Below are positions 41,337 to 48,924 of a stretch of 64,000 nucleotides of DNA, piece by piece (position 1 is the stretch's first letter; every line of letters starts with the position of its first letter). Location: the NCBI RefSeq assembly GCF_030296755.1, contig NZ_AP027741.1:2233475-2297474 (forward strand), in the 5' to 3' direction. Origin of the DNA: Methylophaga marina (GTDB lineage Bacteria; Pseudomonadota; Gammaproteobacteria; Nitrosococcales; Methylophagaceae). The position numbers were made by a program, and so were the translations under genes. Below the pieces are notes generated by a model. The model did not search any database. It saw nothing but the letters and a program-made list of their open reading frames with translations, and was not told where the DNA came from.

Positions 41337-41421
41337 GCCGACGTGGTGGAATTGGTAGACACGCTATCTTGAGGGGGTAGTGCCTTCGGGTGTGCCGGTT
41401 CGACTCCGGCCGTCGGTACCA
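41337..41421 (+). tRNA. tRNA-Leu (anticodon GAG)
   Basis: The 85-nt gene has an acceptor stem GCCGACG/CGTCGGT, a D arm starting TGGTGGAATTGGTAGACAC, the anticodon loop CTTGAGG (GAG), a long class II variable arm (TGCCTTCGGGTG), the T loop GTTCGACTC and an encoded CCA. Class II structure and anticodon give leucine. It follows secG and ends in its own terminator. Confidence 0.96.
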
Positions 41422-41430
41422 AATTAAAAC

Positions 41431-41455
41431 GCCTGACTTGTGTCAGGCTTTTTTT
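41431..41455 (+). terminator. Terminator downstream of tRNA-Leu
   Basis: GCCTGAC/GTCAGGC stem with a TTGT loop and a T7 tail, 9 nt after the tRNA CCA. Confidence 0.9.
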
Positions 41456-41585
41456 GCCTGATAACTTTGTCAAGACAAAGAAATAATTAACTTTTACATT
41501 AATAAGACTAGGAATAATTGCTGAAGTCGGTAATATCTATTTCAATAGATTATTTACTTACTCAGATAAGGACGTTTTTTTTACT

Positions 41586-42176
41586 ATGAACAACATCGTC
41601 TGGCATAAACATAAAGTAGAAAAGTTAGACCGATCAAAACAAAAAAAACAAAAGCCATGTATTTTATGGTTTACAGGGCTCAGTGGCGCAGGCAAATCAA
41701 CGGTTGCAGATGCTGTGGAACAAAAGCTATTTGAGCTAGGACATCACACTTATTTACTTGATGGTGACAACGTCAGACACGGCTTAAATAAAGATCTTGG
41801 GTTTTCTGACGCAGACCGTGTTGAAAACATCAGACGTATCGGTGAAATGGCAAAGCTATTTGCTGATGCTGGTCTCATTGTCATGAGTGCTTTCATTTCG
41901 CCTTTCCGCAGTGATAGAAAACTGGTTCGAGATCTCGTTGAAGAGAAAGAATTTGTTGAAGTCTATATATCCACCCCACTGAGTACTTGTGAACAACGTG
42001 ATCCAAAAGGCTTATATAAAAAGGCAAGAAGTGGACAGATAAAAAATTTCACAGGTATAGATTCAGAATATGAAGCGCCAGTCTCCGCAGAAGTGACGCT
42101 AAACACTGCTGAACTCAATGTGGATGAGTGTGTGGCGAGAGTGATTACCTATCTAAAACAAAACGAGATAATTTAA
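41586..42176 (+). CDS. cysC: Adenylyl-sulfate kinase CysC
   Basis: CysC phosphorylates adenylyl sulfate (APS) to PAPS, the activated sulfate. The 196-residue protein has the P-loop [37 protein letters not shown] and the APS-binding FISPFRSDR. It opens the locus after the tRNA and has no cysN or cysD beside it. Next to an EPS locus this suggests sulfation of the polysaccharide as an alternative to assimilation; this is inferred. Confidence 0.93.
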   Translation: MNNIVWHKHKVEKLDRSKQKKQKPCILWFTGLSGAGKSTVADAVEQKLFELGHHTYLLDGDNVRHGLNKDLGFSDADRVENIRRIGEMAKLFADAGLIVMSAFISPFRSDRKLVRDLVEEKEFVEVYISTPLSTCEQRDPKGLYKKARSGQIKNFTGIDSEYEAPVSAEVTLNTAELNVDECVARVITYLKQNEII

Positions 42177-42186
42177 AATCAAATCC

Positions 42187-43161
42187 ATGACCAACTTTGA
42201 TGTTTTTAATGGCGATGCTGACGGTATATGTGCCTTAGTTCAATTAAGACTGGCCAACCCGAGTAAGGCAGAACTGATTACAGGTGTTAAGCGAGATATA
42301 AAATTACTGAGCAGGGTAGATGTTGAAAAAGCATCAAAAGTCACTGTTTTAGACATATCAATGCAGAAAAATCATGATGCATTATTAAATTTGTTATCAA
42401 ATAATGTTGATGTCTTTTATGCCGATCACCACAACCCCGGCGATCAAATCAGTCATCCTCGTTTAGAGGCATTGATTGATATGCATCCCAATAAATGCAC
42501 AGCTTTAATTGTCAATGAGCACCTCAATCATGCCTATGAGCTCTGGGCAATCACGGCAGCTTTTGGTGATAATCTATCTAATGTTGCCGAGGAGTATGCA
42601 AAGGAACTACACCTCACTGAAACCCAGGCAATCAAACTTAAAACCTTAGGGCAGCATATTAATTACAATGGCTATGGTGCGAGTCTAGATGATTTGTTTT
42701 TTGCACCTGATGAACTCTATAGACAATGTGTAAACTATTCATCACCTTTGGATTTTATTAATGATAGTACAGAGATAATGGAGACTCTGGATTCTGGCTA
42801 TAATTCAGATTTGTCTCAAGCTAAACAGCAAAAACTAAGTTATGAGAGTGATATGGTAGGGGTTATTACCTTACCTGATGATAAATGGGCGAGACGTATT
42901 AGTGGCACCTTCAGCAACTACTTGAGTAACCAGTTTCCTTCTCGAGCACATTTAATTCTTACTGAAATACCTGATTCAGGGGCTTATGTCGTTAGTATTA
43001 GAGCTCCTAAAATACGTCAAGAAGGAGCAGACTTTATTGCAGGTCAGTTCGACACAGGCGGCGGCAGAAAAGCAGCAGCAGGCATAAACTTATTACAAGA
43101 AGCAGAGCTTGCAAGACTAATTTCTACTGTTGAGGACTATTACAGTAGCAATATCAACTAA
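42187..43161 (+). CDS. DHH-family phosphoesterase
   Basis: The 324-residue protein has the DHH-superfamily motifs: FNGDADGICAL at the N-terminus, VTVLDISM, the YADHHNPGD signature near residue 80 and the DHHA1-type FDTGGGRKAAAGI near the C-terminus. Members such as NrnA remove the 3'-phosphate from PAP, the by-product of PAPS-dependent sulfotransfer, or degrade nanoRNA. Its place 10 nt after cysC suggests PAP clearance. This is an inference; the precise substrate is not shown. Confidence 0.8.
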   Translation: MTNFDVFNGDADGICALVQLRLANPSKAELITGVKRDIKLLSRVDVEKASKVTVLDISMQKNHDALLNLLSNNVDVFYADHHNPGDQISHPRLEALIDMHPNKCTALIVNEHLNHAYELWAITAAFGDNLSNVAEEYAKELHLTETQAIKLKTLGQHINYNGYGASLDDLFFAPDELYRQCVNYSSPLDFINDSTEIMETLDSGYNSDLSQAKQQKLSYESDMVGVITLPDDKWARRISGTFSNYLSNQFPSRAHLILTEIPDSGAYVVSIRAPKIRQEGADFIAGQFDTGGGRKAAAGINLLQEAELARLISTVEDYYSSNIN

Positions 43162-43221
43162 TACAAAGTCATTTATACTTATAATCAAAAGACTAAAAAA
43201 CGATAGGATAAATTAGCACAG

Positions 43222-44630
43222 ATGGCTCAGGGCAGGATCAGACAATACGACGCAAAAATTAATGCCATATCAAGACTGATTGATAGCGGTATTATCCTGC
43301 TAACGTTTTTAGCTTTATTCGATATTTTCCATGCGACCTGGGATGTACTTTATATCTGGAGTCTTTTGTTCGCAATTGTATTGTTTAATTTCTTTGCTGA
43401 GTCACAGGATGCCTACCGCTCGTGGCGGGGTACGGCGTTAAGGGAAGAAGTCTCTGCCGTCATGTTTTCATGGTTTACCAGCGTTTTCATTCTGGTCATG
43501 ATTGATATTTTCTTTATTCATTCTGGTACCTACCTCGATAGTTTTGTTTTCTTATGGTTTTTACTGACACCAATAGAGTTAATTTCCTGGCATGCCATTG
43601 TAAGAACGTCATTGGCCATACTTCGAGCTCGTGGTGTTAATACCAGAAATGTAGCCATTGTCGGTGAGACAACGTTAGGTAAGCGTTTGGAACGTGCATT
43701 CAACGAAATGGATTGGTCTGGGTTCAGACTGGTTGGATACTATGATGATCGTTCACAAAAACGGGTAGAAACAGAACCTAATCTGGTCGTCACAAATAAG
43801 AAAGTAGGTGATTTCAATCAACTCATTGAAGATTGTAAGGCAGGGAAGGTTGATACTGTTTACATCACCTTGGCTATGTCTGCTGAGCATAGAATCAGAC
43901 ATATTACTGAGCTATTAGCCGATAGTACGGCTTCTGTGTATCTTGTTCCTGACTTATTCACATTTAACTTGCTTAATTCCCGATGGGTCGATTACCAGGG
44001 AATCACCGCTATTTCAGTCTATGAAACCCCTTTTGCTGGTATCGACAGTATCCTTAAACGGCTGGAAGATATTATCCTAAGCAGCCTTATCCTGATGATG
44101 ATTGCTATTCCTATGATGGTGATTGCCGCAGGGGTTAAATTGACATCGAAAGGGCCTGTGTTTTTCAAGCAAACTCGCTACGGCATGGACGGTGAAAAAA
44201 TTAAGGTATGGAAATTCCGTACGATGACCGTAACAGAAGATGGAGATACCGTCACACAGGCACAAAAGAATGATAGCCGTATCACGCCATTTGGCGGTTT
44301 TTTGAGAAGAACATCATTGGATGAGTTGCCACAATTCTTTAATTCATTAGGCGGGAGCATGTCGATTGTAGGCCCACGGCCTCATGCTGTAGCACATAAC
44401 GAACAATACCGCGCTCAGATTCAAGGGTATATGTTGAGACATAAAGTCAAACCAGGTATTACGGGCTTAGCCCAGATAAATGGCTTTAGGGGGAAACTGA
44501 TACCTTGGACAAAATGCAGGGTCGTGTGCATTACGATTTAAAATATATCCAGAACTGGTCATTGTTATTAGATATTGAGATTATTTTCTTGACGATATTC
44601 AAAGGGTTTGTGGGTAAAAACGCCTATTGA
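43222..44630 (+). CDS. Undecaprenyl-phosphate sugar phosphotransferase (WcaJ-like), apparent frameshift
   Basis: This enzyme transfers the first sugar phosphate to undecaprenyl phosphate and so starts EPS repeat-unit synthesis. The N-terminus has about four membrane helices and a Rossmann-like CoA-binding domain (NVAIVGETTLGKRLE). A fifth helix precedes the catalytic domain with GPVFFKQTRYGMDGE, KVWKFRTM and LRRTSLDELPQFFN. At a G5 run (44489-44493) the frame is lost; the next frame gives ETDTLDKMQGRVHYDLKYIQ and runs to TGA at 44630. Adding one G gives 469 residues, the usual length. Confidence 0.85.
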
Positions 44631-44867
44631 ATTCCATATTGCGTATCAGTAGTTTTACTTAGGAAAATAAACTTGTTGCCTGCCGTGAGACACGGTATTA
44701 TATAACTCTATTGAAATAGAAGCATCAATCATTGATGTTAGATAACACTCGTTATCGTCATTATTTTCAATAGCAATCAGAACAATAGACATCAACGGTG
44801 ATGGCTTTGTAGCAAGATCATAATCATATGATCTTACACAACGTCAGCGGGTTAGATGTTGTGTAAT
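44631..44867 (+). other. Intergenic leader region before the first sorted-protein cassette
   Basis: No gene is seen here. The stretch holds several short inverted repeats: CCGTG/CACGG (44683-44695), CATCAAT/ATTGATG (about 44723-44737), GATAAC/GTTATC (about 44741-44756) and GATCATA/TATGATC (44816-44833). The last abuts TTACACAAC/GTTGTGTAA (44834-44866). AACAATAGAC at 44781-44790 matches the -10 region of the other two cassettes and may be the promoter. Confidence 0.5.
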
Positions 44868-44948
44868 TAAAGCCAAACTCGCTGTGAGGCGGGGTCGGAA
44901 AGCCACAGATCTTTAAAACTTTTAAAGATGGCTGGGTTGCATTGCTTG
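44868..44948 (+). promoter_or_regulatory. c-di-GMP-I (GEMM)-like riboswitch, copy 1
   Basis: The core fits the GEMM pattern: GCCAAAC, a six-pair stem closed by a GUGA (GNRA) tetraloop (CTCGCT/GGCGGG), CGGAAAGCCACAG, then a long P3 (ATCTTTAAAA/TTTTAAAGAT), GGCTGGGTTGC. The same organisation repeats twice downstream, with compensatory changes. It sits about 30 nt upstream of the first sorted-protein gene. Ligand class (c-di-GMP or a related dinucleotide) is inferred from motif resemblance. Confidence 0.75.
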
Positions 44949-44979
44949 TTTTTTCAACTTATGCATAAGGAAGTTTATT

Positions 44980-45429
44980 ATGAAAAAAGCGATGCTATTT
45001 GTCGTAGCTATGATGTTCTCTGTTGCTGCCAACGCGGCGACATTCAACTTAACAACTTCAGACAGTGCTACTATTTTCGATAGTGGTACGAGCGCTGTTA
45101 GTGCTGCATTTGGTGATACTAATACCACTTTCTCATTGGAAGTGATTGGTGATGGTCCAGCAGCAATCGATTTTGATTTCTCGCCTGCTAGCAAGTTTTC
45201 TGCAGGGACTTTAACAATTGGCACGGAAGTGTTTGCAGTGACTCCAGATTTTACAACAATTCTGAACCTAGCTGCTGGTATCTACAGTGTCACATTTGAT
45301 ATTACTCCTGCATTAGGAAACATGTCATTTGGTGTTTCAGCTGTACCTGTTCCAGCTGCATTATTCTTGTTTGCCCCTGCCTTATTAGGTTTCTTAGGTA
45401 TGCGTAGAAAAAATGCTGTTGCAGCGTAA
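44980..45429 (+). CDS. VPxPA-CTERM (PEP-CTERM type) sorted surface protein, paralogue 1
   Basis: The 149-residue protein has a signal peptide (MKKAMLFVVAMMFSVAANA) and a beta-rich body. The C-terminal sorting signal is VPVPAALFLFAPALLGFLG followed by MRRK: a VPxPA motif, a hydrophobic helix and a basic tail. Exosortases recognise such tails and attach or export the protein to the EPS matrix. It is preceded by a riboswitch and followed by a terminator, so it is transcribed alone. Very similar to paralogue 2. Confidence 0.9.
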   Translation: MKKAMLFVVAMMFSVAANAATFNLTTSDSATIFDSGTSAVSAAFGDTNTTFSLEVIGDGPAAIDFDFSPASKFSAGTLTIGTEVFAVTPDFTTILNLAAGIYSVTFDITPALGNMSFGVSAVPVPAALFLFAPALLGFLGMRRKNAVAA

Positions 45430-45450
45430 GTAAGAGCTACACAAAAATAA

Positions 45451-45476
45451 AAAAGGGAGCATAGGCTCCCTTTTTT
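45451..45476 (+). terminator. Terminator of sorted-protein cassette 1
   Basis: GGGAGC/GCTCCC stem, ATAG loop, T6 tail. The same stem ends all three cassettes. Confidence 0.9.
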
Positions 45477-45536
45477 ATTGGCATAATGCTAATTTTAATA
45501 TCCTATAATCTTGAAAATTAAAACTAATTAGGCACA

Positions 45537-45552
45537 TTGTACCAAGGTACAA
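45537..45552 (+). promoter_or_regulatory. Palindromic operator-like site, cassette 2
   Basis: TTGTACC-AA-GGTACAA is a perfect inverted repeat overlapping a probable -10 box (TACAAT) about 90 nt upstream of the aptamer. The near-identical site precedes cassette 3. It is a candidate binding site for an unknown regulator. Confidence 0.5.
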
Positions 45553-45609
45553 TAGACAGCAACCAAACCTTACTCGTAATATGAAATCATCTGAAAAAGT
45601 CAGATAGGT

Positions 45610-45636
45610 AATTATTAAATTAGTAATTTAATAATT
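45610..45636 (+). repeat. Perfect inverted repeat just upstream of aptamer 2
   Basis: AATTATTAAATT and its exact inverse are separated by 3 nt. An inverted repeat in the same place, with different sequence, precedes the other two aptamers. Confidence 0.6.
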
Positions 45637-45637
45637 G

Positions 45638-45717
45638 ATTAAAGCCAAACTCGTCGTGAGGCGGGGTCGGAAAGCCACAGATCTTTAAAGCAAAGATGGC
45701 TGGGCTGCATTGCTTGT
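45638..45717 (+). promoter_or_regulatory. c-di-GMP-I (GEMM)-like riboswitch, copy 2
   Basis: Same layout as copy 1: GCCAAAC, CTCGTC/GGCGGG stem with a GUGA tetraloop, CGGAAAGCCACAG, P3 ATCTTT/AAAGAT, GGCTGGGCTGC. The shorter P3 loop relative to copy 1 still pairs at the base. About 30 nt upstream of the second sorted-protein gene. Confidence 0.75.
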
Positions 45718-45748
45718 TTTTTCAATTTATGTGTAAGGAAATTTATTT

Positions 45749-46198
45749 ATGAAAAAAGCGATGCTATTTGTAGTAGCTCTAATGTTCTCTGTTGCTGCTA
45801 ACGCTGCCACATATAATTTATCAACAACAGATAGTGCTACTATCTTTGATAACGGTACAAGTGCTGTAAGTGCTTCATTTGGTGACACTACTACTACATT
45901 TTCACTTGAAGTGATTGGCGATGGTCCAGCAGCGATTGATTTTGATTTCTCTCCAACGTCAAAATTTACCTCAGGAACATTGACAATTGGTTCTGAGATC
46001 TTTGCTATAGCCCCTGATTTTACAACAATCTTGAATCTTGTATCAGGTATTTATACTGTATCTTTTGATGTGTTGCCTACTACCGGTAATATGTCATTTG
46101 GTGTTTCTGCAGTGCCTGTGCCAGCAGCATTATTCCTATTTGCCCCAGCTTTATTAGGCTTTTTAGGTATGCGTAGAAAAACTGCTGTTGCAGCATAG
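45749..46198 (+). CDS. VPxPA-CTERM (PEP-CTERM type) sorted surface protein, paralogue 2
   Basis: The 149-residue protein is nearly the same as paralogue 1 in length and sequence: the same signal peptide, the shared IGDGPAAIDFDFSP body motif and the same VPVPA tail with MRRK. Differences are spread through the body rather than clustered, as expected of an older tandem duplication. It is transcribed alone, with its own riboswitch and terminator. Confidence 0.9.
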   Translation: MKKAMLFVVALMFSVAANAATYNLSTTDSATIFDNGTSAVSASFGDTTTTFSLEVIGDGPAAIDFDFSPTSKFTSGTLTIGSEIFAIAPDFTTILNLVSGIYTVSFDVLPTTGNMSFGVSAVPVPAALFLFAPALLGFLGMRRKTAVAA

Positions 46199-46214
46199 AA
46201 ATAACAGTTTTAAT

Positions 46215-46242
46215 AAAAAAGGGAGCTTATGCTCCCTTTTTT
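46215..46242 (+). terminator. Terminator of sorted-protein cassette 2
   Basis: GGGAGC/GCTCCC stem, TTAT loop, T6 tail. Confidence 0.9.
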
Positions 46243-46270
46243 GTATTAATGGGGTAATTGGTTTTTGCTT

Positions 46271-46300
46271 CTGACATATAAAGTTGTACTAAGGTACAAT
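46271..46300 (+). promoter_or_regulatory. Putative promoter with palindromic operator, cassette 3
   Basis: CTGACA (46271-46276) and TACAAT (46295-46300) are 18 nt apart, close to sigma-70. TTGTACT-AA-GGTACAA (46284-46299) overlaps the -10 and matches the cassette 2 operator except for one base. Confidence 0.5.
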
Positions 46301-46386
46301 AGACTTCAATTGAAAAAGTTTCGTATTATTTAATCAACTAGAAAAAGTCAGATAAGCGATTATCATACGATTGACGTGATAATTAA

Positions 46387-46461
46387 TAAGCCAAACTCAT
46401 CGTGAGGTGAGGGCGGAAAGCCACAGGTCTTCAATGCAGGAGATGGCTGGGTTGCATTGCT
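46387..46461 (+). promoter_or_regulatory. c-di-GMP-I (GEMM)-like riboswitch, copy 3
   Basis: Most diverged copy, yet the pairing is kept: CTCATC/GGTGAG closes a GUGA tetraloop with compensatory A-U and U-A pairs in place of G-C and U-G. P3 (GTCTTC/GGAGAT) also covaries. The core CGGAAAGCCACAGG and GGCTGGGTTGC are unchanged. It lies about 30 nt upstream of the third sorted-protein gene. Confidence 0.75.
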
Positions 46462-46491
46462 AATTTTTGCTTATACATAAGGAAAAATATA

Positions 46492-47007
46492 ATGAAAAAA
46501 GTGATGCTATTTATTTTTGCTTTTACATTCTCTGTCGGCGTCAATGCCGCAACGTTGAATTTGTCTACAGAGGATTCTTTTTTAGCTACGCAAGTTGTTG
46601 ATACTGCATCTGGTTCAACAGTATCAGGTTCGGGAGAAGTTAAGGAGCTTGGTGGAGTTGGTAAAGATAGATGGTACTCACAATACAATATAAAATCAGT
46701 CGATGCTAATACACCTGTCAAAATTGAATGGTCATTTGAGCCTCAAGCCAATCTGGAATCTGCTACCTTGGGTTTTGGTCTATTTGGTGGAGCTTACACA
46801 ACGATAGATATCATTGGTAACACTAGCTTCATAGCTTTCTTAGAACAAGGCAAAGTGTATGCCCTCGATATATTCGATGCCAGCGGTAGTAAGCTAGAAT
46901 ACAAAGTATCAGTATCTGCAGTACCAGTACCAGCAGCATTATTCTTGTTTGCCCCAGCTTTACTAGGTTTCTTAGGGCTTAGAAGAAAATCAGCAGTTGC
47001 TGCATAA
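46492..47007 (+). CDS. VPxPA-CTERM (PEP-CTERM type) sorted surface protein, paralogue 3
   Basis: The 171-residue protein keeps the signal peptide (MKKVMLFIFAFTFSVGVNA) and the VPVPAALFLFAPALLGFLG tail with LRRK. The body between them differs almost completely from paralogues 1 and 2. So the control region and both sorting ends were kept while the displayed part changed. This suggests a different ligand or surface role. It is also monocistronic. Confidence 0.9.
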   Translation: MKKVMLFIFAFTFSVGVNAATLNLSTEDSFLATQVVDTASGSTVSGSGEVKELGGVGKDRWYSQYNIKSVDANTPVKIEWSFEPQANLESATLGFGLFGGAYTTIDIIGNTSFIAFLEQGKVYALDIFDASGSKLEYKVSVSAVPVPAALFLFAPALLGFLGLRRKSAVAA

Positions 47008-47050
47008 GAATTAAGATTTATATTAACAGTAAGTTACTGTGACAAATTGA

Positions 47051-47076
47051 AAGGGAGCAAAAGCTCCCTTTTTTTT
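47051..47076 (+). terminator. Terminator of sorted-protein cassette 3
   Basis: GGGAGC/GCTCCC stem, AAAA loop, T8 tail. Confidence 0.9.
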
Positions 47077-47134
47077 GAAAAATAGAGTGTTAATATCAAA
47101 TTTGAATGTCATTTATAGATAAGGATTTTCCCTC

Positions 47135-47686
47135 ATGTCAAAACGCTTCATTTTCTTCTTTTTGATTCTCACTTCCCTATTTTCCTCAAGCGTCTTTGCA
47201 GACCAGCGTTATCTATTAAATTCGGGCGATATTCTAGATATTTCAGTATGGAATGAGGAAGCGTTACAAAAACAAGCCGTCGTGCTGCCAGACGGTATTA
47301 TTACTTTCCCACTAGCCGGTGAAATTGTTGCTAAAGATAAAACAGTAGCTGACGTCGAAGAAGAATTAACCAAAAAACTCAGTGAATACTTAGCTGATCC
47401 TGTTGTCACAGTCTCTGTTACTAGCGTTGAAGGTAATAGGGTACACATTCTAGGCAAAGTCCTAAATCCAGGTTCGTTTGTAATGAATCAACCTCTGGAT
47501 GCTATGCAAGCTTTAAGTTTAGCCGGTGGGTTATCGCCATACGCGGAAGAGAACAATATTATCGTGCTACGAAGAGCCGGCACAACTCAACAAGTCTTAC
47601 CGGTTAAATTTGCTGAAATAAAAAAAGGTAAAGCTCTGAATACCAATATCACACTAGAAAGCGGTGACGTCATCATCGTACCTTAA
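47135..47686 (+). CDS. Polysaccharide export protein (Wza/EpsE-like, SLBB domain)
   Basis: The 183-residue protein has a signal peptide (about residues 1-22), the export domain (YLLNSGDILDISVWNEE, then VLPDGIITFPLAGEI) and one SLBB domain (VHILGKVLNPGSFVMNQPLD). It should form the periplasmic part of the outer-membrane EPS pore. Unlike classical Wza it shows no lipobox cysteine and lacks the C-terminal membrane helix, as in the short exporters of exosortase-linked loci. It opens the export gene run. Confidence 0.88.
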   Translation: MSKRFIFFFLILTSLFSSSVFADQRYLLNSGDILDISVWNEEALQKQAVVLPDGIITFPLAGEIVAKDKTVADVEEELTKKLSEYLADPVVTVSVTSVEGNRVHILGKVLNPGSFVMNQPLDAMQALSLAGGLSPYAEENNIIVLRRAGTTQQVLPVKFAEIKKGKALNTNITLESGDVIIVP

Positions 47687-47713
47687 GCAGAATAATAGCT
47701 GAGAAGCGTGTCA

Positions 47714-48901
47714 ATGATAAAATATATTCCGCTACTGTTGCCTATGTTACTAAGCAACAATGCGTCGGCAGCTGAATGGGTATTTAATGCTCAGGCAGAC
47801 CCTAAATTTAAATACGATGATAATGAATTACTTCGGGAAGATGAGTTAGATGACTTTAGCTTGAACATTGATCCAACCCTTTCACTAACTCGCTCATTAG
47901 AGAACTCGACATCTGAAATACGTCTCGGGTATAGAATTAGTCGATATCAAGACTTAAAAGAACTTGATAAAGAAAACCCATTTGCGAGTTTTAATACGAC
48001 TTATGCCACCGAGCGAAGTACTTACGGACTGAAATTAGACTATGCTGAACGTGAGTCACGGGATATTGCTGAAGAGGATACGGCGGACTTTAGTAATATT
48101 TCTACAACGATTACAAAGAGTATCTCACCATCATTTAGTTACAGGCTGACGGAGCTGGACACTATAAGCACGAGTTTATCTTATCAAACGCGTAAACAAT
48201 CTGATGACTCAAGCAACAGTAACTCAATTCTTGGTTCGTCATCTAACCTCACGGATAATGAAACAGCCAGTTTGAACTTAGCTTGGCAGCATCAATACAC
48301 AGAAAGACTAAATGGTGGCTTATCGTTTACCTACGTTAATTATCAAGCTGAATCAGACAGGCTTGATAATCAATATGATTCTTATTCACTGGGCTTGACT
48401 AGTGAATATCAACTATCTGAGCTTTGGTCGGTCAATGGCTTGCTGGGTGCACGTTATCTGGATAGTGAAAATAGTCCGGTAATTGGTCCAGAAACATCGG
48501 ATCAAAGTACAGGATTAGATTACTCAATCAGTACAACCCGAGAAGATGAGCTGAATAGTTATACTTTATCAGCAAGTAGATCGTTAACACCTTCAAGTGA
48601 GGGGGATGTTAATGAGCAAGATGCCTACACCATTACTTATCGTAGAAACTTCACAGAAAAGCTTACAGGTAACTTATCTGCGAGCTATCGTAAATATAGT
48701 AGTGCTGATGATTTAGATAGCACAGAAACAAAATATTTTGATTTTTCACCTAGTTTATCTTGGAAGTTAGATGAAGACTGGTCTCTTGTTTTTGGATACA
48801 GGTATCGAAGCGTCGATGAATCAGATGGAAAGAATGTAGATGGCAATGCGCTCACATTCAACATCGATTACAATTGGAATGGTATTCGTTTTTCTCGCTA
48901 A
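47714..48901 (+). CDS. Outer-membrane beta-barrel protein of the EPS locus
   Basis: About 395 residues with a signal peptide (MIKYIPLLLPMLLSNNASA) and many short alternating polar/hydrophobic strands (SLNLAWQHQYTERLNGGLSF, YTITYRRNFTEKLTGNLSA). The tail NIDYNWNGIRFSR ends near an aromatic, as in outer-membrane barrels. Exosortase-linked EPS clusters usually carry such a barrel, thought to pass the polymer outwards. ATG 47714 is preferred to the upstream GTG because GAGAAG lies 7 nt away. Confidence 0.75.
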   Translation: MIKYIPLLLPMLLSNNASAAEWVFNAQADPKFKYDDNELLREDELDDFSLNIDPTLSLTRSLENSTSEIRLGYRISRYQDLKELDKENPFASFNTTYATERSTYGLKLDYAERESRDIAEEDTADFSNISTTITKSISPSFSYRLTELDTISTSLSYQTRKQSDDSSNSNSILGSSSNLTDNETASLNLAWQHQYTERLNGGLSFTYVNYQAESDRLDNQYDSYSLGLTSEYQLSELWSVNGLLGARYLDSENSPVIGPETSDQSTGLDYSISTTREDELNSYTLSASRSLTPSSEGDVNEQDAYTITYRRNFTEKLTGNLSASYRKYSSADDLDSTETKYFDFSPSLSWKLDEDWSLVFGYRYRSVDESDGKNVDGNALTFNIDYNWNGIRFSR

Positions 48902-48924
48902 ATCACAGCAAAGAGCAATAATAA

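Noticed and set aside
41400-41421. Attachment site formed by the tRNA-Leu 3' end
   Set aside because: I saw no second copy of the tRNA 3' end in the window and no integrase gene.
45480-46300. Sigma-54 promoters upstream of the sorted-protein cassettes, as known for some PEP-CTERM genes
   Set aside because: No GG-N10-GC element with the right spacing was found; TACAAT with CTGACA fits sigma-70 better.
44868-46461. The three similar leaders as a mobile element or CRISPR-like repeat array
   Set aside because: Only three copies, each with its own gene and terminator, no spacers of constant size and no transposase.
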